The position numbers were made by a program, and so were the translations under genes. A model generated the notes under the pieces. The model was not told where the DNA came from. It saw only the letters and a list, made by a program, of their open reading frames with translations, and ran no database searches. Shown here one piece after another: positions 56,940 to 64,000 of a DNA stretch of 64,000 bases. The stretch's first letter is position 1, and every line of letters starts with the position of its first letter. Origin of the DNA: Solicola gregarius (lineage in GTDB: Bacteria; Actinomycetota; Actinomycetes; Propionibacteriales; Nocardioidaceae); NCBI RefSeq assembly GCF_025790165.1, contig NZ_CP094970.1:1178001-1242000 (forward strand), read 5' to 3'.

Positions 56940-57979
56940 GCCTCGCTGGACGCCGCCCAGATGTTCAGCTGCCCGTCGACGGCGTGCTTGTCGATCTCGC
57001 TCAGCTCCGCGTCGTCGAAGCCGAGGTTGTCGAGCGCGGCGACGTTCTGCTCGAGCTGGGTGACGCTGCTCGCGCCGAGCAGCACACTCGTCACGCGCTG
57101 GTCGCGCAGCGCCCACGCGATCGCCATCTGTGCGAGGGACTGCCCCCGCCGCTGCGCGAGGTCGTTGAGCGCGCGTACGTGCGCGAGGTTCTGCTCGCCC
57201 AGCATCGAGCCGCTCAGCGACTTGTCCTGCGCCGCGCGGGACCCCTCCGGTATGCCGTCGAGGTACTTGTCGGTGAGTACGCCCTGCGCCAGCGGCGAGA
57301 ACGCGATGCAGCCCGCACCCTCGTTCTCGAGTACGTCGAGCAGCTCGTCCTCGATCCAGCGGTTCAGCATCGAGTACGACGGCTGGTGGATCAGCATCGG
57401 CGTACCCAGATCGCGCAGGATCGCAGCGGCCTCGCGCGTACGCTCCGGCGAGTACGAGGAGATGCCGGCGTACCGTGCCCTGCCCGAGCGCACGGCGGTG
57501 TCGAGTGCGCCCATCGTCTCCTCGAGCGGCGTCTCGGGGTCGAAGCGGTGACTGTAGAAGATGTCGACGTGGTCGATGCCCATCCGCTGCAGGGAGTCGT
57601 CGAGGCTCGACAGTAGGTACTTCCGCGAGCCGAGGAAGCCGTACGGGCCGGGCCACATCTGCCAGCCCGCCTTCGTCGAGATGACCAGCTCGTTGCGGTA
57701 CGCCGCGAAGTCCTCGCGCACGATGCGCCCGAAGTTGATCTCCGCCGAGCCGTTCGGCGGACCGTAGTTGTTGGCGAGGTCGAAGTGCGTGACGCCGAGG
57801 TCGAATGCCCGGCGGAGGATCGCCCGCTGGGTCATCAACGGCGAGTCGTCACCGAAGTTGTGCCACAGGCCGAGCGAGATCGGCGGCAGGTGGAGTCCGC
57901 TTCGACCGACGCGGCGGTACGTCAGCCGGTCGTACCGATCGTCGGCGGCGCGGTAGAGATCGAGCGGCCCCTCGGCCAT
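56936..57979 (-). CDS. aldo/keto reductase (YghZ/Kv-beta-like, glyceraldehyde-3-phosphate reductase group)
   Basis: 347 residues. The AKR catalytic tetrad residues are in FDLANNYGPPNGSAE (Asp, Tyr), STKAGW (Lys) and YSHRFDP (His). LTYRRVGRSGLHLPPISLGLWHNFGDD is the typical AKR14-like N-terminus, and the NADP-site ends with LGASSVTQLEQNVAAL. The family reduces methylglyoxal, L-glyceraldehyde 3-phosphate and other small aldehydes. ATG 57979. Coupled to the methyltransferase by ATGA. Confidence 0.92.
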   Translation of the reverse strand: MAEGPLDLYRAADDRYDRLTYRRVGRSGLHLPPISLGLWHNFGDDSPLMTQRAILRRAFDLGVTHFDLANNYGPPNGSAEINFGRIVREDFAAYRNELVISTKAGWQMWPGPYGFLGSRKYLLSSLDDSLQRMGIDHVDIFYSHRFDPETPLEETMGALDTAVRSGRARYAGISSYSPERTREAAAILRDLGTPMLIHQPSYSMLNRWIEDELLDVLENEGAGCIAFSPLAQGVLTDKYLDGIPEGSRAAQDKSLSGSMLGEQNLAHVRALNDLAQRRGQSLAQMAIAWALRDQRVTSVLLGASSVTQLEQNVAALDNLGFDDAELSEIDKHAVDGQLNIWAASSEA

Positions 57980-58007
57980 GCTGTGCCTCCTGGTGCTGGT
58001 GCGGTTC

Positions 58008-58787
58008 TCAGACGAGCTCGACGAGGTCGGCGACCGAGTCGACGACTCTCCATGGACGGTACGGGAAGCGCTCGATCTGCTCGCGGCGAGTACTGCCGCT
58101 GAGCACGAGTACGCTGCGCAGCCCGGCCTCGAGCCCGGCGATGATGTCGGTGTCCATCCGATCCCCGACCATGACGGTGGTCTCGGAGTGCGCCTCGATG
58201 CGGTTCAGCGCACTGCGCATCATCAGCGGGTTGGGCTTGCCGACGAAGTACGGATCGACGCCGGTCGCCTTGGTGATCAGCGCCGCGACGGAGCCGGTGG
58301 CGGGCATCGGCCCGGCCGGCGAGGGCCCGGTCGAGTCGGGGTTCGTGGCGATGAACCGGGCGCCCGCCTCGATCAGCTGGATCGCCTTGGTGATCGCCTC
58401 GAAGGAGTACGTACGCGTCTCGCCGAGCACGACGTAATCGGGATCGCGTTGGGTCATGATGTAGCCGATGTTGTGCAGGGCGGTGGTGATACCCGCCTCA
58501 CCGATCACGTACGCGGACCCCTCGGGGCGCTGGTCGTCGAGGAACTGGGCGGTGGCGAGGGCCGACGTCCAGATCGCCGACTCCGGAACGTCGATGCCCG
58601 AGACCGCGAGCCGGGCGCGCAGGTCGCGGGGCGTGAAGATCGAGTTGTTGGTGAGCACCAGGAAGCGACGGCCGGATGCCACGAGGCGCTCGATGAACTC
58701 CGGCGCACCGGCGATCGCCTTCTCCTCCTGTGCGAGGACACCGTCCATATCGGTCAGCCAGGACACGATGGGCTTCGGTTCGGTCAT
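58008..58787 (-). CDS. HAD-IIA family phosphatase (NagD-like)
   Basis: 259 residues. The DxD nucleophile is D13/D15 in WLTDMDGVLAQEE, motif II is LVLTNNS, the NagD-type cap domain lies between about 80 and 180 (VIGEAGITTALHN), the motif III lysine is in VGKPNPLMM, and motif IV is VMVGDRMDTDI. It dephosphorylates small metabolites such as sugar phosphates or nucleotides. ATG 58787 is used. It lies just upstream of the aldo-keto reductase in the same direction. Confidence 0.92.
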   Translation of the reverse strand: MTEPKPIVSWLTDMDGVLAQEEKAIAGAPEFIERLVASGRRFLVLTNNSIFTPRDLRARLAVSGIDVPESAIWTSALATAQFLDDQRPEGSAYVIGEAGITTALHNIGYIMTQRDPDYVVLGETRTYSFEAITKAIQLIEAGARFIATNPDSTGPSPAGPMPATGSVAALITKATGVDPYFVGKPNPLMMRSALNRIEAHSETTVMVGDRMDTDIIAGLEAGLRSVLVLSGSTRREQIERFPYRPWRVVDSVADLVELV

Positions 58788-58816
58788 GACGCCAGTATCC
58801 CAGCCCGGCGCCTCTC

Positions 58817-58883
58817 CCCCCTGACCCGCACGTTGTTGCGGGAAACGCCGGGCGTGTCCCGCAACAACGTGCGGCCCACGGGG
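58817..58883. repeat. dispersed palindrome, family 2, copy D
   Basis: Inverted repeat centred on 58850. The 16-base inner arms CGCACGTTGTTGCGGG / CCCGCAACAACGTGCG are perfect, with CCCC...GGGG outer ends and a few mismatches between. It lies directly after the tetR stop (58891 on the minus strand), so it is a likely terminator. Flank and centre resemble copy B. Confidence 0.75.
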
Positions 58884-58890
58884 CCACGGC

Positions 58891-59493
58891 TCAGGCGTAC
58901 GTACGCCAGCCGTCGACCACGGCACGTACCGCCGTCTCGAAGAACTCCGCCGGGTCGGTCGCGGCGGACGGGCGGAACGCTCCGAGCTCGAGCGTCACCA
59001 GCCCGTGCACATTGGCCCAGAGCGCTGTTGCGATGGCATTCGCGTCCGGGTCCGGTGGGAGCAGCCCCTGCGAAGCGGCCCGGTGCACCGCCTCGACGAG
59101 CGGCTCGAACGTCCGGGCCGCGCAATCGCCGAGCTCGTCGGGCATCTGGTCGGGCGCGGCGAAGTCGCCGAACATCATCCGGTACGCGTTCGGGTCGGTG
59201 AGCGCCGTCTCGCGGTACGCACGCCCGAGCGCGACGATGTCGTCGAGCGGATCGTCGCCTGCCCCGACCCCGCGCTGACCGGCACCGAGCCGGTCGAACG
59301 CGCGCGCGTACAGCCCCTCCGTCAGGCCGGGCATGCCCCCGAAGAGCGTGTAGACAGCGGTCGTCGACGTGTTCGCCCGCCGCGCGAGCGATCGTACGGA
59401 CAGCGCGCCGACCCCTCCCGCGGCGACGGCCTCGGCGGCGAGGTCGAGCAGTCGGTCGCGGAGCGCAGCATCGTGGATTCGTGGGCGGCCCAT
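58891..59493 (-). CDS. TetR/AcrR-family transcriptional regulator
   Basis: 200 residues from ATG 59493. The helix-turn-helix is GGVGALSVRSLARRANTSTTAVYTLFGGMPGL; the ligand-binding part contains FEPLVEAVHRAASQGLLPPDPDANAIATALWANVHGLVTLEL, the TetR_C_25/WHG-like pattern. It is divergent from a small membrane-protein gene across a 62-base gap with a 21-base dyad, the likely operator for both. Confidence 0.92.
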   Translation of the reverse strand: MGRPRIHDAALRDRLLDLAAEAVAAGGVGALSVRSLARRANTSTTAVYTLFGGMPGLTEGLYARAFDRLGAGQRGVGAGDDPLDDIVALGRAYRETALTDPNAYRMMFGDFAAPDQMPDELGDCAARTFEPLVEAVHRAASQGLLPPDPDANAIATALWANVHGLVTLELGAFRPSAATDPAEFFETAVRAVVDGWRTYA

Positions 59494-59506
59494 GGTTGAC
59501 AAGAGT

Positions 59507-59533
59507 ATCGTAACGATGTTTTTATAACAACGT
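59507..59533. promoter_or_regulatory. TetR-type operator between tetR and the membrane-protein gene
   Basis: Two overlapping dyads: ATCGT-A-ACGAT (59507-59517, perfect) and ACGATGTT-TTTAT-AACAACGT (59513-59533, one mismatch). They lie in the short AT-rich gap between the divergent starts. Size and place fit a TetR-family site controlling both genes. Confidence 0.6.
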
Positions 59534-59555
59534 CACAAAACTAGAAGGGGACCAT

Positions 59556-59969
59556 ATGCTCGAGCTCAGCTCCGAGGCAAGCACACTGGCCGGCATCCTG
59601 TTGCTCGCCCTCATCACCGTCGAGTCGGGCGGCGCGTACCTCACCGCGATCTCGCGCGGCAAGGCTCCGGCGACCGAGTTCCAGAAGTCGTACGCCCGCG
59701 CCGGTCACGGGCACGCCGGGATGTTCGTGACGCTCGGGATCGTGACGGCCGTACTCACCGATGCCACGACCCTCGACGGCGGCTGGGCATGGCTCGCCCG
59801 CACGGGCGTACCGATCGCGGCGATCGTGATGCCCGCCGGGTTCTTCTTCAGCTCGATGGGCAAGGACCGCACGACGCCGTCGCGCTGGTGGATGCTGATT
59901 CCGGCAGGGGCCGCGTTCCTGACCGCGGGCCTCGCCACGCTCGGCATCGGGCTGATCGCCGCGGCGTGA
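59556..59969 (+). CDS. four-span membrane protein, probable TetR target
   Basis: 137 residues with four hydrophobic segments (about 10-32, 50-70, 80-100, 113-135) and short polar loops such as ISRGKAPATEFQKSYARAGHGHAG. No family I can name. A good ribosome site, AGAAGGGG, precedes ATG 59556. The divergent TetR and shared dyad suggest control by a small hydrophobic ligand. Confidence 0.7.
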   Translation: MLELSSEASTLAGILLLALITVESGGAYLTAISRGKAPATEFQKSYARAGHGHAGMFVTLGIVTAVLTDATTLDGGWAWLARTGVPIAAIVMPAGFFFSSMGKDRTTPSRWWMLIPAGAAFLTAGLATLGIGLIAAA

Positions 59970-59986
59970 CTCCGGCGTCGCGCCGG

Positions 59987-60928
59987 CTACAACGTACGGA
60001 CGAACGACGCGATGTCGGCGATGGCCGCTCGGCTCTCGGGGACGAGGTTGCCGAGGACCGGGAACGCGTGCACCTGGCCGCGCCAGACCCGCAGCGTGCA
60101 CGGGACGCCGGACGCCGTCAGCCGCGCGGCCATCGACTCGGCGTCGACCCGCAGCACCTCCGAGGCCGCGACCACGATCATCGATGGCGGTAGTCCCTCG
60201 ACGTCCTGCTGCAACGGCACGCTCGCCGGGTCGAGCGGTTCGCCACCGGCGGCGAACGCGTCGGCCAGGCGTGCGATGCGCGCGCCGGGGAGGTACGCGT
60301 CGCGGCGCAGGTTCGGATGCGTGAGTACGTCCTGCGAGTAGAAGTCGAGCAGAGGTGACAGGGCGACCAGGCCGCCCGGCAGCGGCAGGCCGGCCTCTCG
60401 AGCGGCGAGCGCGACCGCGAACACGAGGTAGCCGCCGGCGGAGTCACCCGCGAGCACGATCCGATCGGGATCATGACCCGCGTCGAGCAGCAGCTCGTAC
60501 GCCTCCAGGCAGTCGGCGATCGAGCGCGAGATGGGTGCCGACGGGAGCTGTCGGTACCCCACCGACAGGACCGGGCGCCCGGTGGCCTCGGCAAGGCGCG
60601 CGACACCTCGGCGGTGCGTGTTGAGGCCGCAGAAGACGAATGCGCCGCCGTGGAAGTACAGGATCGGGGAGTCCTCGTCGGGCTCGCCCGAGCGCACCCA
60701 CTCGCCGCGGAACCCGTCGAACTCGACGGGCTCGACGCTCGCGTACCGGGGCTTCGGCGTGAACCGCATCGCGAGGTCGAGCGCGGAGGCCGCGACCAGC
60801 CCGGGGGCGCAGATCGGCCAGGCCCGCAGGACCGGCCGGGCGACGGTACGCGCGGCCGCGTACACGACTCGGGCGCGGTACGTCGCACCCTCCGGATTGG
60901 CAACATGTGTCGGCAACACGGCAGTCAT
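59987..60928 (-). CDS. alpha/beta hydrolase, hormone-sensitive-lipase-like esterase
   Basis: 313 residues. HSL features: oxyanion motif YFHGGAFVFCG, nucleophile GDSAGGY (the serine), the acidic residue region DAESMAARL, and the histidine in GQVHAFPVL. A 60-residue N-terminal cap has hydrophobic helices (VARPVLRAWPICAPGLVAAS). It hydrolyses short- to medium-chain esters. ATG 60928; the very long upstream reading is a shadow of the next gene. Confidence 0.9.
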   Translation of the reverse strand: MTAVLPTHVANPEGATYRARVVYAAARTVARPVLRAWPICAPGLVAASALDLAMRFTPKPRYASVEPVEFDGFRGEWVRSGEPDEDSPILYFHGGAFVFCGLNTHRRGVARLAEATGRPVLSVGYRQLPSAPISRSIADCLEAYELLLDAGHDPDRIVLAGDSAGGYLVFAVALAAREAGLPLPGGLVALSPLLDFYSQDVLTHPNLRRDAYLPGARIARLADAFAAGGEPLDPASVPLQQDVEGLPPSMIVVAASEVLRVDAESMAARLTASGVPCTLRVWRGQVHAFPVLGNLVPESRAAIADIASFVRTL

Positions 60929-61084
60929 ACCTGCGCCTCCTCCCGCCCCCGCGGTCGTCAACCGCCTCAAACTAACAGTGATCGGCGTCACAACGAGCCA
61001 CATTCGGCGCGCGGACGGATAACGTTTCGGGCGCGCCAGCGGCGATCGCGCGACGTCTCCCCGGCGCGCGTAGGATCGAGCGGT

Positions 61085-62072
61085 ATGGCCGACTCCCCGG
61101 GGCGATACGACATGCTGATCATCGGCGCTGGGCCGGCGGGCCTGTACGGCGCGTACTACGCGGGGTTCCGCGGATTCGGCGTGGCGGTGCTCGACTCGCT
61201 GCCCGAGCTCGGCGGTCAGGTTTCGGCGCTCTATCCGGAGAAGCTGATCTACGACGTCGCTGGTCTCCCCGCGATCAAGGGACAGACGCTCGTCGACGAC
61301 CTGGCCAAGCAGGCGGCATCGGCGGAGCCCACGTACCTGCTCGGTCATCGGGCCGAGGAGCTGCAGGTCAACGACGACCACGTCGAGGTGACCACCCACC
61401 GCGGGATGGTCGTCGAGGCACGGACCGTGCTGATCACCGGGGGGCATCGGTACGTTCACGCCGCGACCGCTGCCCGATGCCGAGAGCTTCGAGAAGCACG
61501 GCCTGATGTACTTCGTACCGTCCCTCACCGAGCTCGCCGGCCTCGACGTCCTCATCGTCGGAGGCGGCGACTCGGCGTTCGACTGGGCACTCAGCCTCGA
61601 GCCCATCGCCAGCTCGGTGACGCTGATCCATCGCCGCGAGAGGTTCCGCGCACACCAGGGCACCGTCGACAAGGTGCGCGACTCGACGGTGCGGCTCCTC
61701 ACCCCGTACGAGGTCGCGCGTCTGCACGGCGACGGCCGCATCGAGGGTGCAGACATCTTCTGCAACTCAGACGACGGCGGCGTACGCGAGCGACTCGACG
61801 TACAGGCGGTGGTGGCCGCGCTCGGATTCAAGGCCGACCTGGGTCCCTTCACGCGTTGGGGGCTCGAGCAACGCAAGCGCCACATCGTCGTCGACCAGGC
61901 GATGCGGACGAGCCTCCCCCGCGTGTTCGCGGCGGGTGACATCGTCGAGTACGACGGCAAGGTGAAGCTGATCTCTGTCGGGTTCGGGGAGGCCGCGACC
62001 GCGGTCAACAACGCGGCCGTGGTGATCAACCCGGATGCCCATGTGTTCCCGGGCCACTCCTCCGACCCGTAG
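61085..62072 (+). pseudogene. ferredoxin--NADP reductase (thioredoxin-reductase-like), frameshifted in a G6 run
   Basis: Frame 1 from ATG 61085 gives YDMLIIGAGPAGLYGAYYAGF (FAD motif), ELGGQVSALYPEKLIYDVAG and ARTVLITGG; the frame then breaks. The next frame continues with [25 protein letters not shown] and [17 protein letters not shown] (NADP motif) to [30 protein letters not shown]. Removing one G from the six at 61439-61444 restores a full-length protein of about 329 residues. The single change suggests sequencing error or recent mutation. The protein would reduce ferredoxin with NADPH or the reverse (YumC/Fdr-type). Confidence 0.9.
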
Positions 62073-62130
62073 GCCGTTTCAGCGCACGTTCAGCCGGCTG
62101 CGACACGATGGGCGTCCGAAGGAGGTGCAG

Positions 62131-62808
62131 ATGCGCGTACTCGTTGTCGAGGACGAGCGCCGTCTCGCCGACGGCATCCGGATCGGGCTGGCGGCCGAGG
62201 GGTTCGCGGTCGACGTCGCCCATGACGGCACCGACGGGCTGTGGCTCGCCCGCGAGAACCCGTACGACGTCATCGTGCTCGACATCATGCTGCCCGGCAT
62301 GAACGGCTACAAGATCTGCGAGACGCTGCGCGGCGAGGAGAACTGGACGCCGGTCCTGATGCTCACGGCGAAGGACGGCGAATGGGACCAGGTCGACGCG
62401 TTCGACCTCGGCGCCGACGACTACCTCACGAAGCCGTTCTCCCACCCGGTCCTGGTGGCCCGGCTACGGGCGCTCGTACGCCGCGGCGGCCCGGAGCGCC
62501 CGACCGTGTTGGAGGCAGGAGACCTGCGGCTCGACCCAGCGGCCAAACGCGCATGGCGCGGCGACGCCGAGATCGACCTGACCGCTCGAGAGCTCGCGGT
62601 GCTGGAGTTCCTCATCCGACATCGCGGCGACATCGTGTCGAAACGCGACATCCTCGGCAACGTATGGGACTTCGACTTCGACGGCGATCCCAACATCGTC
62701 GAGGTGTACGTGCGCCATCTACGTAACAAGGTCGACCGACCGTACGGTCGCAACGCCATCGAGACGATGCGCGGGGCCGGCTACCGATTGGCGCGTGACG
62801 GTGGCTGA
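62131..62808 (+). CDS. OmpR/PhoB-family response regulator
   Basis: 225 residues. The receiver domain has D8-E9 region VVEDERRLADG, phosphoacceptor D51 in VIVLDIMLPGMNG, and lysine in DDYLTKPF. The winged-helix DNA-binding domain ends with IVEVYVRHLRNKVDRP and IETMRGAGYRL. GGAGG precedes ATG 62131. It overlaps the kinase gene by 14 bases, so the two proteins form one two-component system. Confidence 0.95.
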   Translation: MRVLVVEDERRLADGIRIGLAAEGFAVDVAHDGTDGLWLARENPYDVIVLDIMLPGMNGYKICETLRGEENWTPVLMLTAKDGEWDQVDAFDLGADDYLTKPFSHPVLVARLRALVRRGGPERPTVLEAGDLRLDPAAKRAWRGDAEIDLTARELAVLEFLIRHRGDIVSKRDILGNVWDFDFDGDPNIVEVYVRHLRNKVDRPYGRNAIETMRGAGYRLARDGG

Positions 62809-64000
62809 GCGGCGTCGGCGATGGTCGCTCGCTCGCAGCTCGGTGCGCCTGCGAACGACGGTTGTCGCGACCCTCGTCGTCGCCTTGGCAATGGGCGTCG
62901 GAGCGATCGCGCTCGTCGGGCTGTTGCGCGACTCACTGCGCGACAGTGTCGAGGATGCGGTCGACCAGCGGCTCGAGACGACCGTCGACGCCCTGGAGAG
63001 CGGGCAGGCTCCGGCATCGGTTGTCGGTGACGATGACGACCGGTTCGTACGCGTGCTCGGCCCCGACGGTCGGGTCGTTGCGTCGAGCGGCGACGACGAT
63101 GCGCCCCGAGTCGGCCCGGACGTCGACGACTCGACCACCGCGGAGTCCTCCGAGGGCGAACGATTCCTCGTATCGTCCGACGATGCCTCGGTCGATGGCC
63201 AACAGTTGACGGTGATCGTCGGCGAGTCGATGGAGGATGTCGACGAGTCCGGGTCGACGGCGACGCGGCTGCTCGTTGTCGGCGTGCCGATCCTCGTCGT
63301 ACTCGTGGGCGTCGCGACGTGGTTCGTGGTCGGGCGAGCGTTCCGTCCCGTCGACCGGATCACCCGCGAGGTCGATGACATCACCGGCGCCGACCTGGAC
63401 CGTCGCGTCTCCGCACCGCCGAGCCGCGACGAGATCGGTCGGCTCGCGCGGACGATGAACCGGATGCTGGTGCGGCTCGAAGCTGCGCAGCGGCGGCAGC
63501 GGGAGTTCGTCTCCGATGCATCACACGAGCTTCGCTCCCCGACTGCGGCGCTACGACAGCATGCCGAGGTCACGCTCGCGTACCCGGGCCAAGTCACCGC
63601 GGACGAGCTCGCCGAGACCGTGCTGGCGGAGAGCGTCCGGTTGCAGCGCATCGTCGACGCGCTGCTGCTGCTCGCCCGGATCGACGAACGTTCACAGGCC
63701 GTCGAGGCGCGGGCGGTCGACCTCGACGATCTCGTGCTCGCCGAGGCCCGCAGGGTACGCGACGCCGACGGGATCGACGTCGACACGAGCGCGGTGACCG
63801 CGGCCCGCGTACGAGGCGATGGAGCCCTGCTCGCCCAGGTCATCCGCAACCTCGTCGACAACGCGACTCGGCATGCCGACTCGAGGGTTGCACTCGGCGT
63901 GCGCGAGGACGGCGACGGCGTCCTGCTGAGCGTCGAGGACGACGGTCGGGGCATTGCGCCCGACCAGCGCGAGCGGGTGTTCGACCGGTTCGTACGGCTG
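62795..64000 (+). CDS. sensor histidine kinase (partial, runs off window)
   Basis: 402 residues visible, open at the right edge. TM1 at about 22-42, an extracytoplasmic acidic sensor region (about 45-155, with many Asp/Glu), TM2 at about 158-180, a HAMP domain (about 180-235, RAFRPVDRITREVDDI), dimerisation/phosphoacceptor box with H244 in SDASHELRSP, and the start of the ATPase domain (N-box LAQVIRNLVDNATRHA, G1 VEDDGRGI). GTG 62795 is chosen; GTG 62801 is an alternative. The ligand sensed is unknown; the acidic loop may bind a cation. Confidence 0.93.
   Translation, partial: MTVAERRRRWSLARSSVRLRTTVVATLVVALAMGVGAIALVGLLRDSLRDSVEDAVDQRLETTVDALESGQAPASVVGDDDDRFVRVLGPDGRVVASSGDDDAPRVGPDVDDSTTAESSEGERFLVSSDDASVDGQQLTVIVGESMEDVDESGSTATRLLVVGVPILVVLVGVATWFVVGRAFRPVDRITREVDDITGADLDRRVSAPPSRDEIGRLARTMNRMLVRLEAAQRRQREFVSDASHELRSPTAALRQHAEVTLAYPGQVTADELAETVLAESVRLQRIVDALLLLARIDERSQAVEARAVDLDDLVLAEARRVRDADGIDVDTSAVTAARVRGDGALLAQVIRNLVDNATRHADSRVALGVREDGDGVLLSVEDDGRGIAPDQRERVFDRFVRL

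Noticed and set aside
59987-62029. 680-residue minus-strand reading over the esterase and the reductase gene
   Set aside because: The esterase starts at 60928. The upstream part is antisense to the ferredoxin-NADP reductase, whose FAD and NADP motifs are unmistakable.

Overview
This is high-GC actinobacterial DNA. The clues are frequent GTG starts, ATGA/GTGA stop-start overlaps, an RpfB resuscitation-promoting factor, a protein O-mannosyltransferase, an ECF42-type sigma factor, and the actinobacterial 5-FCL / UGPase / MoeA (Glp) / RimJ / GlpR-like / FmdB / MscL neighbourhood, which resembles the Rv0985c-Rv0996 region of Mycobacterium. The overall style suggests Propionibacteriales/Nocardioidaceae, but no marker settles the genus. 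The tetranucleotide GTAC is strikingly common: 10 copies in the first 900 bases, against about 2.5 expected at roughly 70% GC.

Layout. 1-3.3 kb: peptide-type ABC importer (SBP, DppB, DppC), divergent from a MOSC/flavin/ferredoxin fusion. 5.3-10 kb: rpfB, TatD nuclease, metG, rsmI (all minus). 10.2-16.6 kb: PMT, a cysteine hydrolase/NCS1 permease pair, thioesterase, SDR and QueA. 16.6-20.4 kb: sulfotransferase-like and LicD-like proteins, an exported amidohydrolase and a Tat-exported RidA protein. 20.7-25.9 kb: a frameshifted aspartate racemase, an APH kinase, a DUF433/DUF5615 toxin-antitoxin pair, a DGPF protein with its ECF42 sigma factor, and a methyltransferase. 25.9-33.7 kb: a catabolic operon for shikimate/quinate-like compounds (TRAP dctQMP, phosphotriesterase-like lactonase, shikimate dehydrogenase, QuiC dehydroshikimate dehydratase), divergent from a LacI regulator. 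33.8-38.4 kb: DHFR-like protein and two ABC-2 exporter pairs separated by a tandem duplication that encodes coupled 30-residue ORFs. 38.7-41.2 kb: a TetR / methyltransferase / DUF998 block poor in GTAC and probably acquired. 41.4-47.5 kb: tRNA-Ala(CGC), GlpR-like membrane protein, rimJ, moaB, moaC, moeA/glp, UGPase and 5-FCL. 47.5-52.8 kb: paired CNNM/CorC proteins, FmdB zinc ribbon, a frameshifted SAF protein, MscL and an epimerase. 53-64 kb: class IV aminotransferase with a sulfotransferase, Na+/H+ antiporter, methyltransferase, aldo-keto reductase, HAD phosphatase, TetR with a membrane protein, esterase, a frameshifted ferredoxin-NADP reductase, and a two-component system cut by the window end.

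Two features stand out beyond the genes. First, long palindromes sit at many gene ends, among them a perfect 96-bp one with no spacer. Two dispersed families recur, and one supplies the same C-terminal tail to two unrelated proteins. Second, three otherwise intact genes each carry a single extra base, two of them in C6 or G6 runs, which points to consensus errors or slippage. Regulatory dyads are readable for a SoxR/MerR-like promoter, a TetR regulon and the dpp/MOSC intergenic region.
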